DNA of 26,570 nt from Grammothele lineata. Its lineage: Eukaryota; Basidiomycota; Agaricomycetes; Polyporales; Polyporaceae. A program made the position numbers and the translations under genes. Position 1 is the first letter of the stretch, and each line of letters opens with the position of its first letter. The stretch spans positions 1 through 26,570 of the forward strand of contig NDFF03000164.1 in the NCBI GenBank assembly GCA_002150815.3, given 5' to 3'. The notes below the pieces were generated by a model that saw only the letters and a list, made by a program, of their open reading frames with translations, made no database searches and was not told the origin of the DNA. Shown in pieces: positions 9,240 through 16,876 of this stretch.

Positions 9240-9246
9240 TATATAG
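9240..9246 (+). promoter_or_regulatory. TATA box of the 5' LTR
   Basis: TATATAG lies 33 bp before A9273, where the segment complementary to the primer-binding site begins. TATA-to-start spacing of about 30 bp makes 9272-9273 a natural RNA 5' end. Confidence 0.7.
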
Positions 9247-9272
9247 TCTAGGTCCTTCTGAGGACGCTCCTC

Positions 9273-9282
9273 AGTTTGACCT
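9273..9282 (+). promoter_or_regulatory. Self-primer sequence at the predicted RNA 5' end
   Basis: AGTTTGACCT is the exact reverse complement of AGGTCAAACT at 9454-9463, just after the LTR. In Tf1 and related chromoviruses the first about 11 nt of the mRNA fold back, are cleaved and prime minus-strand synthesis. Here the match starts where the TATA box predicts transcription to start. Confidence 0.6.
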
Positions 9283-9453
9283 CCTTTTCCAATCGAGGCC
9301 TCTCTCCCCACAGAACCCCCGTGTGTCGCTCGCCCTCTACCACAGTGCTCGACTTCGCCTCTTCGGCGTACGTCTACCCAGATCCCTCGACCCTCGACCG
9401 CGTGCGCTCGTCGTACGTCCCATAGACGCCCGCGCTGGCCTCGGCGTAACATT

Positions 9454-9463
9454 AGGTCAAACT
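9454..9463 (+). promoter_or_regulatory. Primer-binding site, self-priming type
   Basis: AGGTCAAACT begins two bases after the LTR end. There is no TGG, so a tRNA primer is unlikely. The two-base gap (TT) matches the extra bases normally removed by integrase before joining. Confidence 0.6.
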
Positions 9464-9486
9464 CATCTACTCGCTGACTTCCTTAA

Positions 9487-10188
9487 GTCCAGGCGAACAC
9501 CGAACACACAGTCACCCTGGAGTGCACCAGCGAAAGCAGACACGTCTACGACAAGGAAGACGTCGCTGACCGACACCTTCAAGAAGAACCCCGCGAGTGG
9601 AAAATCTGCAGCGAACAACCCTGCCCACACAGACTTAACTACTACCCAGAAGATGCAAGCCGACACAAAGACTTCGAGAAACCCAACGAAACAAACCGAC
9701 AGAAGATCCACAGGAAACGCGGGTACCCTGTAGCATCTGGAGCCAGCAACGAACCTCCACTAGCAGACCAAAGCGCAGACAGACCTCCCTCAGCATCGGA
9801 CCTTCGCAACGAACAACGTTTCATCGGACTACGGGTTATCACCTGGTCGGACTCCTTAGGCTGGGTCTACACTACAGGCAAGGACGGAGTCGTACTAGAT
9901 CGTGTCCAACGAGTACGAAGGAGCGCGTGGGACTCCGGAACACCTGAAAACCCCAGACGTGTACCAGAACCCCCGATCCCCACCTCAGCACCTCGCACCA
10001 GACCCTCATCTCGTCTTCCGACCCCAGTACCACGACAGCCCACACCAGGGCCTTCAAACACTAAACCCACTCCACAACCATCGGCACCGGGATCCCCAAT
10101 CCTCGCTCCCCAACCCATCCCTCCTGCTAGGACTCCGCCCCCGCCTCCTTCACCAAGCCCACCGCCTTCACCGACCCTCATCACCACC
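9487..10188 (+). other. 234-codon open extension in frame with gag, no AUG
   Basis: The frame of gag stays open upstream of ATG 10189 back to TAA 9484-9486. It contains no ATG. Its codons read like protein: a charged first half, a DSLGWVYTTGKDGVVLD segment at about 9853-9900, and a long Pro-rich tract before the ATG. The only upstream ATG after the predicted RNA start is at 9653 in another frame, opening a 26-codon uORF that ends at 9733. Either non-AUG initiation extends Gag, or this is a former coding region. Confidence 0.45.
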
Positions 10189-11145
10189 ATGTCGAACACC
10201 CCCAAAGTCTCTGAACGGAAGATCCGTCCTCCGCCGGACTTCAACGGAAACCGCGAAGAGGCAGACAACTTCCTCAACTCATGCAGAGTTTACCTACGCC
10301 TCAACGCGCAATCCTACTCGACGGACGAAGAAAAAATCATCTTCATCCTGTCATACATGATAGGAGGATCGGCTGGACCATGGAAGGACGCGTTTACGAC
10401 CAAGGCGTTCTCTATCAACCCGACGACATCCCAGGAGCACGGTTTTGGCACGTTTACCGACTTTGTTAAGGAGTTCAACAAGTCCTTTGAACCACTGAAC
10501 CCGGTCGACAACGCCATCGCCAAGATGAAAGCACTGAAACAAACCGGCACAGCCGACGATTATGTCGCTGAGTTCCTTCCGCTAGCGGTCAGGTCAGGCA
10601 TCGGGTCCGTGGCAGTCCTCTCGGACTACTTCCTCACCGGACTCAAGAAGGGACTGGTCAATAACATTATGACGGTCGAGAACCTCCCCACTACCATGGA
10701 CGGCTACTATACCCTTGCATCCCGTTTGGACCTCCAATGGCGTAAAGGACAGGAACTCACCAAGGGATCGTCGGAGAAGAAGTCGCCAGACTCAAAAGGA
10801 TCAACGACCTCCACCCAAGGCAAATCCTCCAACGCCATCAGGCTGAGGAAGCTCACGGACGAAGAACGAACTCGGTATAAGAAGGAGGGACGCTGTTTTA
10901 GATGCCGAGAACTTGGACATGGACAGTGGGACTGCCCCCAGAGGAACGCCAACCCAGCAAACCCCAACCAAGGGGCGACGTCCTCTCCTGCCTACCGCAA
11001 GATCAGAATTGCGGCCTCTGAACCCAACAACCCCGCTCCAGCGGAACCGGAAGCCCCAGTCTCTCGCGTGCGAGCCCTATTCCGCACGTTCACACCCGCG
11101 GAGAGAGAGGAGGTCGTAAACATCGCGGAGGCAGAGGGTTTTTGA
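10189..11145 (+). CDS. gag: Gag (capsid/nucleocapsid) of the chromovirus, 318 aa
   Basis: Gag assembles the cytoplasmic virus-like particle and packages the element RNA. From the ATG, residues about 10-170 carry the retrotransposon Gag capsid pattern: PPPDFNGNREEADNFLNSC, then FILSYMIGGSAGPW, then the DNAIAKMKALKQTGTADDYV block. A Lys/Ser-rich linker is followed by a CCHC zinc knuckle at C236, C239, H244 and C249 (CFRCRELGHGQWDC), which binds nucleic acid. The tail is Pro/Ala-rich. The stop TGA (11143-11145) directly follows a GGGTTTT slip site. The ATG is the first in this frame, but the frame stays open for 234 codons upstream, so the true N-terminus is uncertain. No inactivating change is seen. 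Confidence 0.9.
   Translation: MSNTPKVSERKIRPPPDFNGNREEADNFLNSCRVYLRLNAQSYSTDEEKIIFILSYMIGGSAGPWKDAFTTKAFSINPTTSQEHGFGTFTDFVKEFNKSFEPLNPVDNAIAKMKALKQTGTADDYVAEFLPLAVRSGIGSVAVLSDYFLTGLKKGLVNNIMTVENLPTTMDGYYTLASRLDLQWRKGQELTKGSSEKKSPDSKGSTTSTQGKSSNAIRLRKLTDEERTRYKKEGRCFRCRELGHGQWDCPQRNANPANPNQGATSSPAYRKIRIAASEPNNPAPAEPEAPVSRVRALFRTFTPAEREEVVNIAEAEGF
11136..11142 (+). promoter_or_regulatory. -1 ribosomal frameshift slip site GGGTTTT
   Basis: In the gag frame the sequence is split as G GGT TTT followed by TGA, an exact X XXY YYZ heptamer placed immediately before the gag stop. Slipping back one base enters the pol frame at 11142. A downstream stimulatory structure was not worked out. Confidence 0.65.
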
Positions 11146-14100
11146 AGCGGCCATCTGAATCGACGTCAGCATGGCCCCGTATCACGGTCTCTCCTGTAAT
11201 ACTAGCAAACGTCAGCAATCGATCTATGCGTATTCCAGTCACGATTGACCGAACCGTCGAAACCCCTGCCCTCATCGACTCTGGAGCTGGAGGGATGTTC
11301 ATTGATGAACAGTTCGCCCGAGACAACAACATTGCCCTCACCCCGCTCATTAACCACATACCGGTATACAACGTCGACGGCACCCAGAACAAGCAAGGAA
11401 TGATTACACACTACGCTTGGAGAGAACTATCCGTCGCAGGCATAACCCGACGAACTAGGCTACTCGCAACCTCACTAGGGAAGGAAGCCATAATCTTAGG
11501 GCTTCCCTGGCTTCGGCGAACCAATGCGAAAATCGACTGGCAAACCGGGAAGGTAGAATTTGAAGGATCCTCTGAAGCGGAGTCACCAAAACCGCGACCA
11601 CGAGCAACGGTAGAGGATGAACCTGAACCTATCGACCAAACGATTTCGCATCTGGACCCTTCCCTTGACCATTGCCTAGAAGAAGTCAACGCCTGCGCCG
11701 CACAACTCGCCGAACCAGACACAAACGAGCATCACTGCCCTCCACCCTTTGAGGAACCGATCGACCTTGACCCAGATGACCTCCTCATTGCCTATGTACG
11801 AGGAGAACCAGTCATCGGAATATTCTCGAATGAAGAGGAACCACTCACTGAAGAACACCTCGACGAAGGAGAAGGCAGCCCGCACATCGGACGTGTAACG
11901 CACTGGAAACACTCAGCAGCCTTCTCCTACGCACAAGGCCGATGGATACGTGCAAAGGTCAACCCGGCAATGGAAATGGCACAAAGGCAACATGCCCAGG
12001 AAAGCCCTAAGACCACCGAGGAGCTTATCCCATCGGAGTACCAGAATTACAAGGATGTCTTCGAAAAGAAAGCATCCGAACGATTCCCCATCTCCCGCGA
12101 CTACGACCACGCCATCAATCTGAAACCAGACTTCGTTCCCCGAAATTGCAAGGTCTACTCTCTGTCGCCAAAGGAAACCGAGCTTATGAACGAGTTCATC
12201 GACGAAAACCTTCGCAAAGGATACATCCGCCCCTCGCAATCCCCTATGGCATCACCATTCTTCTTCACCGGGAAGAAAGATGGATCCCTGCGACCATGCC
12301 AGGATTACCGCTACCTAAATGAAGGAACGATCAAGAACTCGTACCCCATCCCGCTCGTCCAGAACCTCATGGATAAGCTCAAAGGCGCCACGGTCTTCTC
12401 TAAACTGGACTTGCGCTCTGGATACAACAATGTTCGGATGAAAGATGGAGACCAGTGGAAAGCAGCATTCAAATGCGAACGAGGACTCTTTGAACCAACG
12501 GTCATGTTTTTTGGACTCTGCAACTCGCCGGCCACCTTCCAAGCCCTCATGGACGACCTTTTCAGCGACATGATAGAGGAAGGATGGCTCGTCATCTACA
12601 TGGACGACATGCTGCTATTCTCTAAAGACAGAAAAATGCACAAGGAACGAATGCGAAGGGTACTCCAGCGGCTGCGAGAGAACGATCTCTACCTCAAACC
12701 AGAGAAGTGTCTCTTTGACGTAGAAGAAGTGGAATTCCTCGGACTCATCGTGAAACCCGACACCCTGGCCATGGACCCCGTAAAGCTCAAAGGAATAGAA
12801 GACTGGCCAGAACCATCCTCTGTCAAAGGGGTGCGGTCGTTCTTAGGATTCGCCAATTTCTACCGGCGATTCATCCCCAACTATTCGGAACTCACACGGC
12901 CCCTGCACGAGCTCACTAAGAAGGACAAGCAGTGGGAATGGACGTCAGTGGAACGGGACGCGTTCAACAAACTCAAAGCCAGATTCATCTCGTCACCAGT
13001 TCTCCTTATGCCAGACAAGAACAAACCATTCTCGATCGAATCAGACGCATCGAAATTCGCCACAGGTGCGATACTCCGACAGGCAGATTCTAACGGGGAT
13101 ATGCACCCATGCGCGTACCTTTCAAAGTCGTTCAACTCCGCCGAAAGGAACTACGAAATCTACGACAGAGAACTGTTAGGAATCGTACGAGCCCTCACAG
13201 AATGGCGACACTACCTAGAAGGAAGCCCCTACCCTGTAAAAGTTCTATCGGACCATAAGAACCTCACCTACTTCCGAACCGCACAGAAGCTCAACCGGCG
13301 ACAAGCCCGATGGAGCCTCTTCCTCACCCAGTTCGAACTGCAGTTAAAGCACGTTCCCGGCACACGCATGGTTCAATCCGACACCCTATCCCGTCTACAA
13401 CACCTGAATCTGGAGGACAACGACAACGAAGCAGTCGTATTACTCCCAGACAAGTTGTTCGTAGCGGCAATGGACGTCCCTTTAGCAGAGAGAATCAAGG
13501 ACATCCATACGCAGGATCAAGTTGTACTCGACGCCCTCGCGGCGGCCAAAGACGGCACGCCACTACCAATGAAGTCGACCCTTGCGGACTGGAAGTTCGA
13601 AGATGGGCTAGTATTCTTTAGGGACCGGTGCTACGTCCCTCCCGACCAGAACCTTAAAAGGGAAATCGTGCGACGGTATCACGACCTTCGACCTATGGGA
13701 CACCCAGGACAGTTCGGAACGTTGGAGCTGTTGAAAAGAGACTACTGGTGGCCCGGCATGGCAGTGTTCGTACGGAACTACGTCGCAGGCTGCGCAACTT
13801 GTCAACAAACCAAGATCAACACTCATCCAACCGTACCCCCACTCATGCCGATCCCCGCAAAGTCCAACGCCTACCCATTCGAAACCACCTCAGTCGACTT
13901 CATCACCGACCTACCCCCATCCAACGGTTTTGATGCACTCATGGTCATGGCAGACCACGACGCTACGAAGGGGGTAATTCTCGCTCCTTGCACGAAAACC
14001 ATCGACGCGCTAGGGACAACACACCTCATCCACCAGAACCTGTACAAACGCTTTGGACTACCGACACGCATCATCTCCGACAGAGGCCCCCAATTCTCAG

Positions 14101-14924
14101 CCAAGGTCTTTCAGGAGCTCACTCGACTCACCGGCATCAAGTCATCCATGAGCACAGCGTACCACCCACAGACCGATGGCGGAACAGAGCGCATGAACCA
14201 GGAGATTGAGGCATACCTCCGAGCGTTCTGCGCAAACCACCCGGAAACATGGTCGGATTTCTTGCCAGATCTGGAGTTCATGCACAACCAGAGGCTCGCG
14301 CAGAACCGCAATGCCTCGCCTTTCTTCCTCATGATGGGCTACAACCCGAGGGCAATCCCATCAGTCACCCCCAAGACAGTCGTACCAGCAGTCGAAGAAC
14401 GTCTCGACAACCTGGAGAAAGTCAGACAGGAAGCGATGGCAGCGCACGAGCTCGCACGACAGCACATGGCGCAACGGATCACTCGGGGATTCAAACCCTT
14501 CGAAAAGGGTCAGAAGGTCTGGCTAGAAGCGAAGCACCTCCGTTTTCTCAAGGACAACAAAAAGCTGGCCATGAAAAGACAAGGCCCTCTCACGATCGTG
14601 GAAGTCCTTGGACCGCTTACGTACAAGCTGGACCTCCCTGCCCAATGGAAAATCCACCCCGTATTCCACGCCAGCCTTCTCACCCCGTACAAGGAGAACG
14701 ACACGCACGGCCCGAACTATCTCCTCCCACCACCTGACCTTGTCGAAGGAGAAGAAGAATGGGAAGTAGAAGCAATCATCGGACATCGGAAACGGTACGG
14801 AAAGATGCAATTCTTCGTCAAATGGAAAGATTACCCGACGAGCGAAAACTCCTGGGAACCAGAGACGAATTTGGAACATTCACAGGAGGCCCTAAAGGCA
14901 TATAAGCGCACCCATCGTCTCTGA
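11142..14924 (+). CDS. pol: Pol: protease-RT-RNase H-integrase-chromodomain, 1260 codons
   Basis: Reached by -1 frameshift from gag; there is no initiating ATG. The fusion would be about 1578 aa from the gag ATG. Counting from 11142: aspartic protease with LIDSGAGG (catalytic D46); reverse transcriptase with the YMDD box at residues 486-489 and LGF just downstream; RNase H with SIESDASKFATGAIL and YDRELLGIV. Integrase has a zinc-binding HH-CC module (HDLRPMGH, CATC) and a DDE core at D919, D980 and E1016, with the usual 35-residue D-E gap. The C-terminal chromodomain runs from about 1207 (EWEVEAIIGHRKR...FFVKWKDY...NSWEPETNL). In chromoviruses the chromodomain steers integration toward marked chromatin. 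All catalytic residues inspected are present and no stop interrupts the frame. Confidence 0.95.
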   Translation: MKRPSESTSAWPRITVSPVILANVSNRSMRIPVTIDRTVETPALIDSGAGGMFIDEQFARDNNIALTPLINHIPVYNVDGTQNKQGMITHYAWRELSVAGITRRTRLLATSLGKEAIILGLPWLRRTNAKIDWQTGKVEFEGSSEAESPKPRPRATVEDEPEPIDQTISHLDPSLDHCLEEVNACAAQLAEPDTNEHHCPPPFEEPIDLDPDDLLIAYVRGEPVIGIFSNEEEPLTEEHLDEGEGSPHIGRVTHWKHSAAFSYAQGRWIRAKVNPAMEMAQRQHAQESPKTTEELIPSEYQNYKDVFEKKASERFPISRDYDHAINLKPDFVPRNCKVYSLSPKETELMNEFIDENLRKGYIRPSQSPMASPFFFTGKKDGSLRPCQDYRYLNEGTIKNSYPIPLVQNLMDKLKGATVFSKLDLRSGYNNVRMKDGDQWKAAFKCERGLFEPTVMFFGLCNSPATFQALMDDLFSDMIEEGWLVIYMDDMLLFSKDRKMHKERMRRVLQRLRENDLYLKPEKCLFDVEEVEFLGLIVKPDTLAMDPVKLKGIEDWPEPSSVKGVRSFLGFANFYRRFIPNYSELTRPLHELTKKDKQWEWTSVERDAFNKLKARFISSPVLLMPDKNKPFSIESDASKFATGAILRQADSNGDMHPCAYLSKSFNSAERNYEIYDRELLGIVRALTEWRHYLEGSPYPVKVLSDHKNLTYFRTAQKLNRRQARWSLFLTQFELQLKHVPGTRMVQSDTLSRLQHLNLEDNDNEAVVLLPDKLFVAAMDVPLAERIKDIHTQDQVVLDALAAAKDGTPLPMKSTLADWKFEDGLVFFRDRCYVPPDQNLKREIVRRYHDLRPMGHPGQFGTLELLKRDYWWPGMAVFVRNYVAGCATCQQTKINTHPTVPPLMPIPAKSNAYPFETTSVDFITDLPPSNGFDALMVMADHDATKGVILAPCTKTIDALGTTHLIHQNLYKRFGLPTRIISDRGPQFSAKVFQELTRLTGIKSSMSTAYHPQTDGGTERMNQEIEAYLRAFCANHPETWSDFLPDLEFMHNQRLAQNRNASPFFLMMGYNPRAIPSVTPKTVVPAVEERLDNLEKVRQEAMAAHELARQHMAQRITRGFKPFEKGQKVWLEAKHLRFLKDNKKLAMKRQGPLTIVEVLGPLTYKLDLPAQWKIHPVFHASLLTPYKENDTHGPNYLLPPPDLVEGEEEWEVEAIIGHRKRYGKMQFFVKWKDYPTSENSWEPETNLEHSQEALKAYKRTHRL

Positions 14925-14937
14925 AACCCACAACCAG

Positions 14938-14979
14938 CGCACCCGCACTCGCACCCGCACTCGCACTCGCATTCGCACC
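14938..14979 (+). repeat. Hexanucleotide repeat (CGCACY)7 between pol and the extra ORF
   Basis: Seven CGCACC/CGCACT-type units (one CGCATT) fill most of the 67-nt gap between the pol stop and ATG 14992. It could act as a spacer or RNA element; function is unknown. Confidence 0.85.
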
Positions 14980-14991
14980 CTCACCACCGAC

Positions 14992-15834
14992 ATGTCCGGA
15001 CACTTCCCCATCCGCACCCGCCAGCAGACCCGCGCCGTCGTCATCAACCTCGTCCAGCTCCCCCGCCGCCACTTCGACATCCTCCGCGACAGACTTATCG
15101 GCGAAGAGCACTACCTCGGCGACGTCCTCGACGTGGCACGGGATGCGAACATGGCCGTCCACTACTCCCGCGAGTCCTTAGGGGCTGTCCGCTCTGCGAT
15201 GGACGCCCTCCGCACTGCTGAGCTGAACCTGGTCCATCAGCAGGACCGCCTCACCCTCTCCCTCGAAACCATCGTCGACCACGTCCACGGCCATGTCCCC
15301 CACGTCCACGCTGGCACCTACCACAACCTCCTCGACCCACAACAGCTCGCGGCAGCCAGAGCCGCCATCCCTGCCAACGACGTCAACGTACATCCTCCCC
15401 CGGTCCCCGCTCCTTCAGTCCCTCTCCCAGTCCCTGCTCCTCCAGTCCCTCCTCAGGTCCCACATCTCTCGAACCCGCCTCCACGCATCGCCCAGATGGC
15501 CCGTCGCGGCCGTCATTTCACCGGTCGAAGGAGCAATACGAGCAGCACCTCCTCTCGCCAATCCCGACAGAGCCAACGATCCGCCCGCATCGCGTACCCG
15601 TCCACCAGCCAGGCGCCCCCTTCCACTGCGAGCACCAGTCAGGTGTCTCCCCCCGCCACAAGCCGTAGCTCAAGCCCCGGCTATGTGGGTCCTTACGAGG
15701 ACTTCCTGGAGTTGCAGAAGGACAAGTACGGCGTGGACTCTGATGGTGAGATTCGCGTCTATGACAAGTGGAGCGGCGAGGAGGTAGAGGATCCCACGGC
15801 AGGCGAAGGCTCGCCCGATGACACCGAAGTCTGA
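14992..15834 (+). CDS. Extra ORF (280 aa) between pol and the 3' LTR, unknown function
   Basis: This is an intact ATG-to-TGA frame in the position where env lies in errantiviruses. I do not recognise the protein. Residues about 1-110 are mixed charged/hydrophobic with heptad-like leucines (AMDALRTAELNLVHQQDRL) and could form a helical or coiled-coil domain. His-rich VDHVHGHVPHVHAG follows, then a Pro/Val-rich linker (about 135-165), an Arg/Ser-rich basic segment (MARRGRHFTGRRSN onward), and an acidic C-terminus (YDKWSGEEVEDP). There is no signal peptide or transmembrane segment, so it is not an envelope-type glycoprotein. The basic and Ser-rich middle could bind nucleic acid. It starts 67 nt after pol in another frame, so expression would need a spliced or subgenomic RNA, or reinitiation. 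An intact frame in a young element suggests it is used. Confidence 0.7.
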   Translation: MSGHFPIRTRQQTRAVVINLVQLPRRHFDILRDRLIGEEHYLGDVLDVARDANMAVHYSRESLGAVRSAMDALRTAELNLVHQQDRLTLSLETIVDHVHGHVPHVHAGTYHNLLDPQQLAAARAAIPANDVNVHPPPVPAPSVPLPVPAPPVPPQVPHLSNPPPRIAQMARRGRHFTGRRSNTSSTSSRQSRQSQRSARIAYPSTSQAPPSTASTSQVSPPATSRSSSPGYVGPYEDFLELQKDKYGVDSDGEIRVYDKWSGEEVEDPTAGEGSPDDTEV

Positions 15835-15860
15835 GACGCTACAGGGTAGCGTCGGGATAG

Positions 15861-15871
15861 AACGGGGGTAA
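15861..15871 (+). promoter_or_regulatory. Polypurine tract of the chromovirus
   Basis: AACGGGGGTAA abuts the TG of the 3' LTR. The GGGGG core is the likely plus-strand primer, and two A bases separate it from the LTR, mirroring the TT on the primer-binding-site side. Confidence 0.65.
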
Positions 15872-16287
15872 TGTTACAACATTCCTGCCCGGTATTTTCT
15901 TTTCCCTTTCTCGTTCCTCAATGAGCGCAACCTCTGTACCATCCGGTCCCGCAGCGATTCAACATCGCTATTGTACGTACGACTCATCGTGACCCTTGGA
16001 GTCATCGTCTCGCGCCCCTGTCTCTATTGTCTCGAACTCTCTCGCGATCGTCCATAGTCATTGTCCCCGTGTACCTATATAGTCTAGGTCCTTCTGAGGA
16101 CGCTCCTCAGTTTGACCTCCTTTTCCAATCGAGGCCTCTCTCCCCACAGAACCCCCGTGTGTCGCTCGCCCTCTACCACAGTGCTCGACTTCGCCTCTTC
16201 GGCGTACGTCTACCCAGATCCCTCGACCCTCGACCGCGTGTGCTCGTCGTACGTCCCATAGGCGCCCGCGCTGGCCTCGGCGTAACA
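15872..16287 (+). repeat. 3' LTR of the chromovirus (416 bp)
   Basis: Nearly identical to 9034-9451, with the same TGTTAC...GTAACA ends. It carries the same TATA box and self-primer segment. It is followed directly by ATTTC. Confidence 0.95.
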
Positions 16288-16292
16288 ATTTC
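16288..16292. repeat. Target-site duplication, right copy (ATTTC)
   Basis: Matches 9029-9033 exactly and confirms the two LTRs belong to one insertion event. Confidence 0.9.
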
Positions 16293-16553
16293 TGCTGCCC
16301 CTGCTGGTATCTGCGCTGCTCCTGCATGCACAGGCCCCCAGTAATAGCGTACAGTATACCGTTGAAAAGCCCTCCCAAATACCTACCTAATGCACTTACT
16401 TCTATTCTGATTGGCCTAGTATTGAGGGAGCTGCAACCCAATCAATGCTGCCCCCTACTGCCTCCATACAATCCCCTACTGGTGGTTGATATGTCACCTG
16501 CCATACTGGGACATAGATCAATCAAAAAAGCCCTCAAATAAGCGTCTGGCAGT
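16293..16553. other. Interior of the inverted-repeat element, no gene seen
   Basis: In the pre-insertion sequence this joins 8616-9033. Plus-strand Ala/Pro codons just after the target site end at a stop within 60 bp. I see no gene or structured element. Confidence 0.4.
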
Positions 16554-16757
16554 GTTTTACAATGACCCATAGCTTATATATACACCCCTCAGAAGGTTTT
16601 ACAAGAACTCATGAATTGTTTATACTACCCTTAAGGGGTTTTACAAGAACTCATAGGTTGTTTATACAACCCTCAGGCAGTTTTACAAAATCCTGCAAGT
16701 TGCATATACGGCCTGAAGGGTTTTACAAGAGCTTAAGTATTGTTAATACAACTAGGG
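16554..16757 (+). repeat. Five degenerate tandem repeats, unit about 42 bp
   Basis: Each unit starts GTTTTACAA (16554, about 16596, 16638, 16680 and 16720), continues with an ACTCATA-like patch, and ends with TATACAACCCTCAGG-like sequence. Spacing is 40-42 bp. Isolated GTTTTACA and GTTTTATAA echoes follow near 16780 and 16850. Such arrays are common as subterminal repeats in DNA transposons. Confidence 0.75.
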
Positions 16758-16876
16758 ATCCATTCTACAATATATGAGGTTTTACAGCACAAGAGGGCAG
16801 TGTATTATATAACGTTGGAGCACCATTGTTGTTATATAGCTGGGCCAGGGGTTTTATAATACAATGCTGACCAGCT

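Larger units (their letters stand above)
9034..9451 (+). repeat. 5' LTR of the chromovirus (418 bp)
   Basis: It begins TGTTAC and ends GTAACA, a 6-bp terminal inverted repeat. Compared with the 3' LTR I see G/A and C/T single changes near the 3' end and a 2-bp length difference in the CGTGACTCACTTGG stretch. It contains the U3 promoter and the predicted RNA start. Confidence 0.95.
9034..16287 (+). mobile_element. Complete chromovirus-type Ty3/Gypsy LTR retrotransposon, 7254 bp
   Basis: Order of parts: 5' LTR, self-priming site, gag (10189-11145), pol in the -1 frame (PR-RT-RNaseH-IN-chromodomain, to 14924), an extra ORF (14992-15834), polypurine tract, 3' LTR, all flanked by ATTTC repeats. 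Pol and gag frames are free of stops and the LTRs differ at only about three places, so the copy is young and possibly active. The element is clearly GC-richer than the surrounding DNA. It inserted between the two arms of the long inverted repeat. Removing it and one ATTTC rejoins 9033 to 16293. Confidence 0.95.

Noticed and set aside
9191..9733. 180-codon plus-strand frame across the 5' LTR and leader
   Set aside because: It starts upstream of the predicted RNA start at 9273, crosses the LTR boundary and primer-binding site, and is in a different frame from gag.
9867..10277. Gly-rich minus-strand frame opposite gag
   Set aside because: It is a shadow of the Pro-rich extension of gag on the plus strand.
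14992..15834. Extra ORF as an envelope gene
   Set aside because: No signal peptide, transmembrane segment or cysteine pattern; composition is Pro/Ser/Arg-rich and soluble-looking.
16027..16344. 105-codon frame in the 3' LTR running into flanking DNA
   Set aside because: Most of it is the LTR copy of the frame at 9191. The rest is chance reading into the target site.
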